DNA from: Phyllobacterium zundukense
GTDB lineage: Bacteria > Pseudomonadota > Alphaproteobacteria > Rhizobiales > Rhizobiaceae
Reading direction: 5' to 3'
Assembly: GCF_025452195.1 (NCBI RefSeq)
Contig: NZ_CP104971.1
Span: forward strand, 248,001-312,000
Length of the DNA: 64,000 nt
Shown: positions 54,163-62,980 of the stretch, in pieces
How the letters are laid out: each line of letters begins with the position of its first letter
How positions within the stretch are numbered: position 1 is the first letter of the stretch
The notes under the pieces: generated by a model
Told to the model about the DNA's origin: nothing
What the model saw: the letters and a program-made list of their open reading frames with translations, nothing else
The model's database searches: none
Program-made: the position numbers and the translations under genes

Positions 54163-54583
54163 CCGTCCGGTGGGCACCAGACTTGGGCATTTAAATCCAA
54201 ATCTGGGAAAATGGGCAAGGACTTTGCGTCCGGTCGAACCGAATTCTTGCTGATATTTGTAAACGCGCGCGTCCTTCGGGATGGGAACCGTTTTTTGCGT
54301 TTAAACCCTGCTCCGAGCTCGGGCACACTAACGTAGAAAAGCAAATTCAGCCAATCGTTTGCTTGGCCCAAAAATCAATCGAGTCCGGATAGTGCCGATT
54401 TCTCGAACTGTCAGTCATCGCCATTTTGGGACCGCCGCGGTATCGGCCGGGCAGTGGTGTGCTCGTCTCGTAATCCAGATAATATGCATGTTGCCCCACG
54501 TCATCCTGGCCAACGCTTTCTTGCCCTCGGCTACGGAGACTGACCTGCCTTTTGTGTTGCGGGTGGATTGCCCGAAGCCGCGG

Positions 54584-54949
54584 TCAATACCATCTGTGTC
54601 GCGTCTTTTCGGTCAGGGCTCGTCCAACCAGCACGCCGAAGAGGAATCCGAGGACGCCGACGACGCCAAGAACCGACGTTGTCGTCCCGGGGTTGTCGCG
54701 CGCCACCTCGGAAACGGTGTGCGACCGCGCGCGCAGGCCTCGTGTCGGCCTTGACACCATCGTCACCGCTTGGTCGGAGAGGTCAGAGGATTTCTGGCGC
54801 GGGTGGCCGACAGCCTTGGCCCCCTGATTTCGGATGGGTTTTTCACTTTTTCTGATCGTTTTCCGGGGAGATGCGATTGGATTTTCCGGCTTTTTTCGAA
54901 GGTCCTCGGTAGCTGCAAGTTCAGGCTTGGAAGGAGGAATTTCGACCAT
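54584..54949 (-). CDS. Small protein with C-terminal membrane anchor (ElaB/YqjD-like layout)
   Basis: 121 residues from ATG 54949 (AAGGA nine bases upstream). A basic, Pro/Lys-rich first part (PRKTIRKSEKPIRNQGAKAV), then a C-terminal segment HTVSEVARDNPGTTTSVLGV with one membrane helix (VVGVLGFLFGVLVGRAL). The layout recalls ribosome-tethering ElaB/YqjD proteins, but the glycine-zipper signature is weak, so family assignment is open. Confidence 0.6.
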   Translation of the reverse strand: MVEIPPSKPELAATEDLRKKPENPIASPRKTIRKSEKPIRNQGAKAVGHPRQKSSDLSDQAVTMVSRPTRGLRARSHTVSEVARDNPGTTTSVLGVVGVLGFLFGVLVGRALTEKTRHRWY

Positions 54950-55443
54950 TGGATTTGTCCTTGATGCATGACTGTTAAGCAACGATCCGGAGGCAGGTTG
55001 GTTCCGAAGGAAGCCGCAAGCGTCGGGGATCGTTGGCGAGCGCGGCACCGCGCCTTACCGAATACTGCCGGTCGATTCCATCACTGCCACGACTTCGTCA
55101 TCCCGGTGCCGACGTCAACTCGGCTGAAGCGTAAAGTGACGGACATTTCGCCAGCAGCATGGTCTCTCACAGCGAGGGCGCTTCTTTGTTCGACTTCTTG
55201 GAACGGTTCTTTGTAAAGCCCGTTAAACACCTATGACAGCGTTGGTTGTGTTAACCAGACGGGATGGCACGGCGGACAGGAGAGTTTTTCTGGTTTCCGA
55301 TCCTGGCCAACGAAATGGCAGGCGAGCGCATACCCCATCCGACCGACGCTGTCACACCAATTCGAGAGGAACTGCCATGCCTAAGAAGATAGATGCCCAA
55401 GACGCCAGACAGGGCAGACAAGGATTTGCGGTTCTCTATGTTT
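54950..55443. other. Stretch without a recognisable gene, upstream of the recombinase
   Basis: No tnpA or other transposon gene remains beside the resolvase. Only short frames are present. Confidence 0.35.
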
Positions 55444-55508
55444 TGTCCGCAAACTTTGCTATTTAACGGCAAATCGGACATTGTCCGCATTGAACCAGAA
55501 AACGGACA
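55444..55508. promoter_or_regulatory. res-like recombination site of the serine recombinase
   Basis: Two adjacent dyads with TGTCCG / CGGACA ends: 55444-55480 (37 bp) and 55482-55508 (27 bp). They lie directly before the recombinase start, where Tn3-type res subsites normally occur, and would also let the enzyme regulate itself. Confidence 0.6.
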
Positions 55509-55519
55509 AGTCGCACCTC

Positions 55520-56074
55520 ATGACTGCGATCGGCTATGCACGGGTCTCGACGGGAGAACAGGACACGGCGCTGCAGCTCGATGCCTTACGGAAGGCAGGC
55601 TGCGAGAAACTGTTCGAGGACAAAGCGTCAGGTGTGAAGACAGATCGCCCCGGTTTGACCGATGCTATCCGTTATGTGCGTGACGGCGATACGCTGACAG
55701 TCTGGAAGCTCGACCGTCTCGGCCGATCGATGAAGCACCTGATCGAGATCGTCACTGAGCTGGAAGCAAAAGGGGTCGGCTTCCGCTCCCTCACCGAGAA
55801 CATCGACACCACGACATCGGGCGGTCGGCTGGTGTTCCACCTGTTCGGGGCGCTGGCGCAATTCGAACGTGATCTGATCCGGGAAAGGACCAGAGCAGGG
55901 CTTCAGGCCGCGGAGGAGCGTAGCCGGCACGGTGGCCGCCAGGCGGTCGTAACCCCCGAAAAGCTGGCAAAGGCTCGTCACCATCTCGCCGCCGGGCTCA
56001 ATGTTCGCGAAGCTGCCGCACGGGTCAAAATTGGGAAAACTGCACTCTACCAAGCTCTCAAAGTTGAAAAATAG
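55520..56074 (+). CDS. Serine recombinase (resolvase/invertase family)
   Basis: 184 residues from ATG 55520. N-terminal catalytic domain with the nucleophile in IGYARVSTGEQ, then VWKLDRLGRSMKHLIEIV, the long E helix (LVFHLFGALAQFERDLIRER) and a C-terminal helix-turn-helix (NVREAAARVKIGKTALYQAL). It is close to Tn3 resolvases and DNA invertases. An array of paired TGTCCG dyads lies just upstream. No transposase is left nearby, so this is a solitary transposon or phage relic that may still be active. Confidence 0.92.
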   Translation: MTAIGYARVSTGEQDTALQLDALRKAGCEKLFEDKASGVKTDRPGLTDAIRYVRDGDTLTVWKLDRLGRSMKHLIEIVTELEAKGVGFRSLTENIDTTTSGGRLVFHLFGALAQFERDLIRERTRAGLQAAEERSRHGGRQAVVTPEKLAKARHHLAAGLNVREAAARVKIGKTALYQALKVEK

Positions 56075-56130
56075 CGCTGTCGTCGAAGCTAAAAGCTGGT
56101 TTGCCGGATGGCGAAATTGATAGGTTGCCA

Positions 56131-57285
56131 ATGACGATCCGAACAAATCGCAGAGAGATCCTCAAGTACATGGGAGCAACGATAATGGTCAGTACGACCC
56201 CAGCCATAGCGGACGGAAAGCATACCGATTGGCAGATTGCCGCTTCGGGTGAGACAGAATTCAAATCCGATCCCGTAACGCGTTTCGATGATCTGGCGAA
56301 AAGTGGAAAGTTATCGGGTGTGCACGGAGTTGTCGCCTTGCGCGGCGGTCGTATCGTCTTTGAACGCTATATCGACGGCAACGACATGAAGTGGGGGCAG
56401 CCGCTAGAAAATGTGAAGTTCGGGCCAGAAACTCTTCACGACATCAGATCCGTTACTAAAAGCATCGTCGGTCTGCTCTACGGTATAGCGCTTGCTAAGG
56501 GGCGAGTGCCGGCGCTTGACATGCCGATCGTCGCGCAGTTTCCCGAATATGCTGATCTTGGCCGTGATCCTGAACGCGAGCGTATCACCATTCGCCATGC
56601 GCTGACCATGACGCTGGCCATGGAATGGAACGAAGATGCCCCCTATACCGATCCTGCCAATAGCGAAATTGCCATGGAGCAAGCGCCGGATCGCTATCGC
56701 TTCATCCTGGATCGGCCGATCCTTGCCAAACCGGGAAGAGGCTGGATTTACAGCGGCGGAGCGGTTGCGCTGATTGGCAAGATCATTGAGCGAGGCACCG
56801 GGCAGAGTTTACCGGACTTCGCGAAAGAAGTGCTGTTTGATCCCCTCGGCATCGACGCCATGGAATGGATCCGAGGCCAGGATGGTGAGCCATCGGCTGC
56901 ATCGGGGCTACGGCTGTCGCCTCGCTCACTGGCCCGCATCGGGCAGGTGATCTTGCAGGGCGGTGAATGGCAAGGCCGCAGTGTCATTCCAAAATCCTGG
57001 CTCGATGAAAGTTTCCAGCCAGCCGCCATCGTCGATATCGGCTGGCCGGGAATGCATTACGGTTATCTCTGGTATCTGGGCGAGGAGGCCGTAACAGACA
57101 AAACAGGAACCCATGGCGAGCGTTTCATCGCTGCGTTCGGCAATGGAGGGCAGCGGCTGTTCGTCTTCCCCGGCTTTGACTTTGTCCTTGCCATCACCAC
57201 CGGCAATTACAATTCCCCGGATCAGTGGAGGGCACCCGCCGCGCTGTTGTACAACGTGTTCCTGCCAAGCCTCACTAAGACGTGA
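56131..57285 (+). CDS. Serine hydrolase of the class C beta-lactamase fold
   Basis: 384 residues. The active-site SxxK is in RSVTKSIVGLLYG, the Tyr motif is WIYSGGAVALIG (YxG in place of YxN), and the third motif region is THGERFIAAFGNGGQRLFV. A Tat-like N-terminus (RTNRREILKYMGATIMV) suggests export. Such proteins are mostly esterases or D-aminopeptidase-like enzymes and not true beta-lactamases. It follows the recombinase by 56 bases and may be cargo of the same element. An ATG at 56101 would add ten residues. Confidence 0.85.
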   Translation: MTIRTNRREILKYMGATIMVSTTPAIADGKHTDWQIAASGETEFKSDPVTRFDDLAKSGKLSGVHGVVALRGGRIVFERYIDGNDMKWGQPLENVKFGPETLHDIRSVTKSIVGLLYGIALAKGRVPALDMPIVAQFPEYADLGRDPERERITIRHALTMTLAMEWNEDAPYTDPANSEIAMEQAPDRYRFILDRPILAKPGRGWIYSGGAVALIGKIIERGTGQSLPDFAKEVLFDPLGIDAMEWIRGQDGEPSAASGLRLSPRSLARIGQVILQGGEWQGRSVIPKSWLDESFQPAAIVDIGWPGMHYGYLWYLGEEAVTDKTGTHGERFIAAFGNGGQRLFVFPGFDFVLAITTGNYNSPDQWRAPAALLYNVFLPSLTKT

Positions 57286-57489
57286 AAGCGGGCGTCTTTC
57301 CGTTCCTCTGACGGCTAAACACCATTAACATTTGGGATTGGAGTCGTCTTGCTGCTTCAGGCTGAATGCCGTCGGGCGCTTCCAGTTCTTTATTCGTTCT
57401 CAAATGTCGGACAGATCGATCACTTTCGTGTCGTGACGCCTTCATGGGAATTCTCATGAAATCAAACGTCGTTCCGCCGCCGATGCAGC

Positions 57490-57570
57490 GATTGTATACT
57501 TTCAGGCAACAATCAGAACCGACAAAAATCAGCTATTATCGGCATTTTCAAACGAACGATTGTCCACACG
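57490..57570 (+). repeat. Copy 3 of a dispersed repeat (shorter)
   Basis: Core TTATCGGCATTTTCAAA at 57536, with upstream similarity (CAACAATCAGAACC.ACAAAAATC) to copy 2 at 50907. It lies in 57286-57654, which otherwise holds no gene. Confidence 0.6.
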
Positions 57571-57654
57571 TTATGTCTTTGTACCGGCACCCATTTGAAG
57601 GCGGCGTTGCTGGTGACAAGCAGCCGCGTGCATTCGATGCAAAACCATCGCTTT

Positions 57655-58146
57655 TCAGCAGATCTTCTGAAGCAGCTCCATGAGCATCATGCGTTCCGCG
57701 GCAGTCAATGGGTTCAATGTTTCCTGCGACACATCAAGAGCGGCGGAGAGATTGCGATCGATTGTTTCTTTCCCTGCCTCGGTAAGGGTCAATACCAGCC
57801 GGCGGGCATCTGACGGATCCGGCGCGGTATTAACCAGTCCGCGTTTGACGAGCCGATCGACCACACCCTTGATTGTCGCCATGTCCATCGCCGTCTCACG
57901 GCCGAGCTTACCTTGCGAACAGGGCTGCAGATCCTTCAGTTTCACCAAGGCAGCCCATTGCGTGGTCGTGAGCTTTTCCGCAATCAGCTCAGAGAAGATC
58001 GCAACGTGACGCTGGTTGGCCTGTCGGAGGTAAAAACCTATCTGCTCGCCGAGCGCGTATTGCGTTGCCTTGCCCCTGCTATCGGCAGGTCCTCTGCTGT
58101 TCCCAAAAGGCGGTGCGATTTGCTCTTCCAGCGGGCTGTTCATCAT
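57655..58146 (-). CDS. MarR-family transcriptional regulator
   Basis: 163 residues from ATG 58146 (ATG 58143 also possible). Winged-helix core: SELIAEKLTTTQWAALVKLK, GRETAMDMATIKGVVDRLVK, then the wing TAPDPSDARRLVLTLTEAGK. MarR proteins usually respond to small aromatic or amine ligands. It lies 56 bases after the isochorismatase-family gene at the end of the ABC operon, so it may control that operon. Confidence 0.9.
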   Translation of the reverse strand: MMNSPLEEQIAPPFGNSRGPADSRGKATQYALGEQIGFYLRQANQRHVAIFSELIAEKLTTTQWAALVKLKDLQPCSQGKLGRETAMDMATIKGVVDRLVKRGLVNTAPDPSDARRLVLTLTEAGKETIDRNLSAALDVSQETLNPLTAAERMMLMELLQKIC

Positions 58147-58201
58147 TTCTCTCGTTTGTTGGCGTCGCGCTCGTGGATTGAAATTGAAAAACGCGTAACG
58201 A

Positions 58202-58804
58202 TTAATCTCCAGGCATCCAGGCGTCCACAATGGCCTGCGTTGTGCCAACTTCCAATTGTTCGCTGAGACGTGGAGCAAGGTGCGTCATGACTGCCTGGTG
58301 GGCCACTTCATCGGCGCTGCCGATGGCATCCGAGGCCATGATGACGCGCAATCCAAGATCTATCGCGTCGAGAACACTTGCATACACGCAGACAACTGTC
58401 TCAACGCCACTGAATACAACCGTATCAATTTTATTTTCCTCGAGTCGATCCAAAAGTCCGGACGAGCCAAATACCGAATAGGTATCCTTTTCCACCACAT
58501 CGTTCTCGTGCGCAAGAGCGCTGAGCGGCTCCATGAGATCGAGCATACCGGGCGCGAGGACCTCACCAGTCATCGTCGACCAACGGTTGTAGTAGTCTCT
58601 CCAACACCCCCGAGCGTCCTCGGCGCGTGGCGGTACGGTGAATTTCGCAAAAAGTGTTCTATGGCGGAAGACTTCGCAGAGCTTGATCACGTTCGGGAGA
58701 ATGGTTTTGGTCGCCGGCGTATGCCAAGCGGTATCTTCCGCAAACAGCCGTTGCATGTCGATGACGACGTGCAAGGTGTTAGTAGAAAGGCGAGGCAAGG
58801 ACAT
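58202..58804 (-). CDS. Isochorismatase-family cysteine hydrolase
   Basis: 200 residues from ATG 58804. Catalytic triad candidates: Asp in HVVIDMQRLF, Lys in FAKFTVPPRAED, Cys in FSGVETVVCVYASVLDA. The family includes nicotinamidase, N-carbamoyl amidohydrolases and isochorismatase. Because it is encoded with a polyamine-type importer (gap of a few bases to the ATPase gene), I infer that it hydrolyses the imported amide or carbamoyl compound. The exact substrate is unknown. Confidence 0.88.
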   Translation of the reverse strand: MSLPRLSTNTLHVVIDMQRLFAEDTAWHTPATKTILPNVIKLCEVFRHRTLFAKFTVPPRAEDARGCWRDYYNRWSTMTGEVLAPGMLDLMEPLSALAHENDVVEKDTYSVFGSSGLLDRLEENKIDTVVFSGVETVVCVYASVLDAIDLGLRVIMASDAIGSADEVAHQAVMTHLAPRLSEQLEVGTTQAIVDAWMPGD

Positions 58805-58808
58805 CGTG

Positions 58809-59859
58809 TCAGTTCGCCACTGCAACCGTGTGCTCGCGTGACCAGTTGAGCGTAACAGCGTCACCCTCGCGAAGCACGTGTCCGTCTCGGTTCTGCGAGA
58901 AAAGCTTGAGCGGCAAGCCATCAGCGGTTTCCAGGATGTAGGAAAGGACGGGTCCGGCGTAGATGACTGTATTGATGCGCGCGGTAATTCGATTGTCCGT
59001 GGTTTCCCCTGTCGAGACGGACATTTTCTCCGGGCGAACCGCAAGCGTCACGTCGACACCGTTGCCGGGCAGCCTTTCGGAAGCATGGATCACGGTGCCA
59101 TCGGCAAGCCTCACTGCTCCATCTTCCACTTTGCCGGTCAGAAAGTTCAGAATCCCCGAGGAACTCGGCAGCAAAACGTGTCAGTGGCTTTTCGTAGACA
59201 GTTTCCGGTTCGCCGATCTGAACAATCCGACCTCTGTCGAGAATGGCGACCTTGTCGGAAAGCGTCAGCGCCTCTTCCTGATCATGCGTGACGAAAATCG
59301 TCGTCAGACCGCTTTCGCGCTGTATGCGCAACAGTTCCACCTGCATCTCCTGACGTAGGCGCCGGTCAAGCGCAGAAAGCGGCTCGTCGAGCAACAGCAC
59401 GCTCGGCTTGATGACGATCGCGCGGGCGAGTGCGACGCGCTGCTGCTGACCACCCGAGAGCTGCTTCGGCGTACGGTCGCCAAAGCCGGGAAGGCGCACC
59501 ATCTCCAATGCCCGCTCGACTTCCTTTCGGGCCGCTTCGCCTTTGATGCCGCGGCGTTCGAGACCAAAGGCGACATTCTGGGCAATCGTCATATGGGGAA
59601 AAAGTGCGTAGGACTGGAACATCATGCCGATATTGCGGCCCCACACTGGCACATGCGTCACATCATTGTTGCCGATCAACACGGCGCCCTGATCAGGATT
59701 TATGAAGCCGGCGATGATGCGCAGCAGAGTGGTCTTCCCGGAGCCGGACGGACCAAGAAGGCTCGTGAAGGAGCCTTCGGTGAATTCGGTTGAAATGTCG
59801 GTCAGGACAGATACCGCGCCATAGGTTTTTGCGACGGATTTGACTTTAACGTTTGTCAC
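58809..59859 (-). pseudogene. ABC transporter ATPase, PotA-like, with one frameshift
   Basis: From GTG 59859 (GGAGA upstream) the frame holds Walker A (LLGPSGSGKTTLLRI), signature (LSGGQQQRVALARA), Walker B (VLLLDEPLSALDRR) and the H-loop (FVTHDQEEALTLSD). After FAAEFLGDS near 59145 one base disturbs the frame; the C-terminal TOBE domain (NFLTGKVEDG, VTLAVRPEKMSVS, GPVLSYILETADG) is in another frame to 58809. All motor motifs are upstream of the shift. A single-base sequencing error would explain it as well as true mutation. Confidence 0.85.
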
Positions 59860-60625
59860 TGGTGTCTCCGGGTTTGGCGAAGCGCGCAAAGATCAGGATG
59901 GCGGCCATCGAACCCAGCAAAAGCAGGGTCGAGATCGCATTGATTTCAGGAGTGAAACCTTTGCGGATTGCGGAGTAAATTTGAACCGGCAGTGTCGTAT
60001 AGCCGGGCGTTGCGAGAAAATATGAAATGACGAACTGATCAAGGGACACAGCAAAGGCGAACAGTGCTGCACCGAGTATGCTGGGGTAAAGGAGTGGTAG
60101 CGTTACCGAGAAGAATGCATGGATCGGCGTGGATCCGAGGCTCATTGCGGCTTCCTCGAGGTCTGCGCGGATGGTGCGAAATCCCGTGCCGACGACAAGC
60201 ACCACATAGGGAATGGCCAGCGCGACATGCCCGATCAAAAGCGCGTGCATGCCGCGGCCGATGCCACTCCAATAGAAGAAGATCAGCATTGCCGTCCCGG
60301 TGATGAGCCAAGGTATGGCGATCGGGGGCAGGAGCAGGACCTGCAGCAGGCTCTTGCCTCGGAAGGTGCGACGTGACAGAGCGACTGAAGCCATTGTTCC
60401 CAAGGTTGTGGCGACCACCGAAGTAATGACGGCAATGATAATGCTGTTCATGCCAGCGGTGAGCAGTTGCCGGTTGCCGAGAAGCGCCTCGTACCAACGG
60501 GTCGAGAAGGTGAATGGTAGCTCGTAGAGTGGGGACGCATTGAAGCCCATCGCCATCATCACGAGGATGGGCGTGTATAGGAACATCAGCACGGCAATGA
60601 GGTAGAAGTGGCCAATCTGTTTCAT
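59846..60625 (-). CDS. ABC transporter permease, PotC-like
   Basis: 259 residues from ATG 60625, AGGAGAG upstream. Six membrane helices (for example YLIAVLMFLYTPILVMMAMG; LLQVLLLPPIAIPWLITGTA) and the ATPase-coupling EAA loop (LEEAAMSLGSTPIHAFFSVT). It pairs with the upstream permease in the spermidine/putrescine-type importer. Its end overlaps the ATPase start by 14 bases. Confidence 0.92.
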   Translation of the reverse strand: MKQIGHFYLIAVLMFLYTPILVMMAMGFNASPLYELPFTFSTRWYEALLGNRQLLTAGMNSIIIAVITSVVATTLGTMASVALSRRTFRGKSLLQVLLLPPIAIPWLITGTAMLIFFYWSGIGRGMHALLIGHVALAIPYVVLVVGTGFRTIRADLEEAAMSLGSTPIHAFFSVTLPLLYPSILGAALFAFAVSLDQFVISYFLATPGYTTLPVQIYSAIRKGFTPEINAISTLLLLGSMAAILIFARFAKPGDTSDKR

Positions 60626-60633
60626 GGTCTCTC

Positions 60634-61548
60634 CTATGCCGTGGTGCCGCGGCGCAGCACGCTGGAGAAAGTGGCAAATATGGCAAGCACAACGGCAAGC
60701 AGCGTAAACGAAAGGGACGCGCCAAGTGGCCAGTTGAATGCCTGGGTAAATTGGTCCTCGATTACGGTACCCATCGTAACGCCGACGCGGCCTCCGAGGA
60801 TGCGAGGCTCCATGAATGACCCGATAACCGGAATGAAGATCAGCACTGCCCCGGAAATCAAACCAGGGGCAGCCATCGGCACGAGGATGCGGAACAGGAT
60901 CGTCCACCAGCGGGCACCAAGGCTTGCCGCCGCCTCTATGATCGCGTCATCTATGGTGACAAGGGCGATGTAGCAGGTCAAAATCATGTATGGCAAGTAG
61001 CCGTGAACCAGGCCCATGACGATGGCGTAGCGGGTGTAGAGGAAGCCGATCGATCCGGCATCGGGCGCTATCATGTGGAGCACGCTGTCGAGAAAACCGT
61101 TCTCGCGAAGCACCATCGTCCACGAGAAGACGCGGACGAGACCGTTTGTCCAAAATGGCAGCAGGATGAGGATGAGCAGCGCCTCGCGCGCCTTGCCGAA
61201 CGTCGAGCGCGCGAGTGCGACGGCGGCAAGAAAACCGAGCACGGCGCAAAGCAGCGTTGTCCAGAAACCGATCATCAGCGACGTCAAACCGATTCTCAGC
61301 AGGTACGGCTGATCAATAAAGGCCCGATATTGTTTCAGTGTGAAAACGATTGGGGCATTGCCCATCGGCGTTGCCGACATGAAGCTGAACACGAGCATGG
61401 TGAGCAGCGGCAGGAAAACGGCAAGCGTCAGCCAGCCATAGGTCGGCATCAACAGCGCTGTTGTTGCGACCCATGATGGGAGTTGGCGCCGGCTGCGCGG
61501 ACCTTCCAATCCGCGCACTGACGCTACAGTCAGCTCATTATTCTGCAT
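60634..61548 (-). CDS. ABC transporter permease, PotB-like
   Basis: 304 residues. A hydrophobic N-terminal segment (LLMPTYGWLTLAVFLPLLTM), six core helices and the EAA motif (IIEAAASLGARWWTILFRIL). It overlaps the binding-protein gene by 11 bases and precedes PotC by 8 bases, as in typical PotDBCA-type operons. Confidence 0.92.
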   Translation of the reverse strand: MQNNELTVASVRGLEGPRSRRQLPSWVATTALLMPTYGWLTLAVFLPLLTMLVFSFMSATPMGNAPIVFTLKQYRAFIDQPYLLRIGLTSLMIGFWTTLLCAVLGFLAAVALARSTFGKAREALLILILLPFWTNGLVRVFSWTMVLRENGFLDSVLHMIAPDAGSIGFLYTRYAIVMGLVHGYLPYMILTCYIALVTIDDAIIEAAASLGARWWTILFRILVPMAAPGLISGAVLIFIPVIGSFMEPRILGGRVGVTMGTVIEDQFTQAFNWPLGASLSFTLLAVVLAIFATFSSVLRRGTTA

Positions 61549-62614
61549 AGAAGGCTTTCACTTCCTGCCAGAGGTTGTTGAAGGCTTCGCGACGGTCGTC
61601 CGGAAGCGCCGACATAATATTTGTGGGCGTCAGATATTCCGGCTTGTGGATCTGGCGGCTGAGGTCGTCTTCCGGAAGGCCCTTGAGAGCGGCGGCATTT
61701 GACGATGCCGGGGCGCCTGCCTTGGTTGCCCACTCAACGTAAAAGGCCGGATCGATCAACCAGTTCGCGAAGGCCAACGCACCTTCTGCGTTAGGGGCTG
61801 ATGCTGGAATGCCGAGTCCGTCGACCCAGCCGATGCCACCTTCCTTCGGAATAACGAACTCGACCGGTAGTTTCGAATTGCGCTTGGACCGCACCGAACC
61901 GCCCGACCAGAATACCGACAGGTCAAATTCCTTGGCGGCGAAAGACTTGTTCCACTGGTCTTCGGTGGACCACAGTAGCTTCACATTTGGTTTGATCGAC
62001 TTCAAAGCCTTGGTGACTGCCTCAAGGTCCTTCGGGTTATTCATGTCCTGGCCAGTCATCAGCGCCCCGAGCGCCACGTTGATGACCGCATCATCATCCA
62101 TGGCCACGCGGCCTTTGAAAGCTGGATCAGCAAGCGCGGCGTAGCTATCAGGCTTCGGAAGCCCCTCTCGAACGGCCAGTGAAGTCATGCCCCAGACCCA
62201 GGGAACAGCGTAACCCTTGCCATCTTTGCTAAAATTCGGGTTGTTGCGCAGATTTTCGTCCACGGTCGCGGCATTCGGCACCTTGGAGAAATCGATGGGC
62301 TGCAACAGGTCCTCGGCAACCGCCTGAGCGCAACGGGCGGCGTTGAGCACAACGAGGTCATACGTGCCGGGATTGGTTCGAAGCTTGGTCAGCATCTCCG
62401 ATTCCGAGCTGTAATAGTCATGAACGACTTCAATACCGGTCTTTTCGGAAAAGGCCTTCACGGACCAGGCTTCGTCAGTGCCATAACCTTGCCAGTTCAG
62501 TACCGTGATCGTACCGGCGGCAAAAGCTCTCAGCGGGAGGACTGAAAAGCTCGCACCGGCAAGTAGTGCGGCAGACATCAGTTTGAGCGTATTGCGTCTT
62601 GTTATATCGGTCAT
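61538..62614 (-). CDS. Periplasmic solute-binding protein, PotD-like
   Basis: 358 residues. Tat-like signal (TDITRRNTLKLMSAALLAGA ... FAAG), then the family start ITVLNWQGYGTDEAWSVKAF, EVVHDYYSSESEMLTKLRTN and PWVWGMTSLAVREGLPKPDS. Related to spermidine/putrescine and polyamine-like binding proteins, though ligand residues cannot be judged by eye. First gene of the importer operon; two inverted copies of an operator-like motif lie upstream (62732 and 62944). Confidence 0.9.
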   Translation of the reverse strand: MTDITRRNTLKLMSAALLAGASFSVLPLRAFAAGTITVLNWQGYGTDEAWSVKAFSEKTGIEVVHDYYSSESEMLTKLRTNPGTYDLVVLNAARCAQAVAEDLLQPIDFSKVPNAATVDENLRNNPNFSKDGKGYAVPWVWGMTSLAVREGLPKPDSYAALADPAFKGRVAMDDDAVINVALGALMTGQDMNNPKDLEAVTKALKSIKPNVKLLWSTEDQWNKSFAAKEFDLSVFWSGGSVRSKRNSKLPVEFVIPKEGGIGWVDGLGIPASAPNAEGALAFANWLIDPAFYVEWATKAGAPASSNAAALKGLPEDDLSRQIHKPEYLTPTNIMSALPDDRREAFNNLWQEVKAFYAE

Positions 62615-62731
62615 TTTTATTACCCCTCATTTTACGTGTTGGCGGTTATCGACGTTTATGATCGCAGCCAACAGGGCTCCCGATAAGCGTCGCACATAGT
62701 CTGATTTTTACAACAAAAAGCTTGTCGTATC

Positions 62732-62745
62732 ATTTGCATACAAAC
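62732..62745. promoter_or_regulatory. Operator-like motif 1 upstream of the importer operon
   Basis: ATTTGCATACAAAC with core TTTG-CATA-CAAA. Motif 2 at 62944-62957 (ATTTGTATGCAAAT) is its reverse complement. The form resembles TTGTATNCAA-type sites of GntR-family regulators. The region 62615-62980 has no gene. Confidence 0.55.
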
Positions 62746-62943
62746 TAATAGCAGTTCCAGTTGCGATAACGATTGCCGAAGAGCGCCCCGCGAAGAGAAC
62801 CAGCTTGTCCTATAGTCGAAACAAGCCCACTATCATTGCCATCTGGGCTAATGACGGTGCATTTAATCGTCTGGAAAACTCAAATGCCTTGCATTGGCTC
62901 CTGTTCAATCCCTCTGGTTTTCAGCATTTTTCTTTATTTTTTT

Positions 62944-62957
62944 ATTTGTATGCAAAT
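62944..62957. promoter_or_regulatory. Operator-like motif 2 upstream of the importer operon
   Basis: ATTTGTATGCAAAT, the reverse complement of the core of motif 1, 212 bases away. Two copies could allow looping by one repressor. It lies between the end of the glycoside hydrolase gene and the binding-protein gene. Confidence 0.55.
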
Positions 62958-62980
62958 TATTAATACGGATTTTTATTCTG

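Noticed and set aside
54359..54855. Plus-strand frames of 91-131 residues opposite the membrane-anchored small protein
   Set aside because: They are antisense shadows; the minus-strand frame has a membrane helix and a ribosome binding site.
56131..57285. Beta-lactamase conferring resistance
   Set aside because: SxxK is present but the second motif is YSG, not YxN; the sequence fits esterase-type relatives better.
58202..59044. 280-residue version of the isochorismatase-family protein
   Set aside because: The first 80 residues overlap the ATPase C-terminal domain and show no family features; ATG 58804 gives the normal length.
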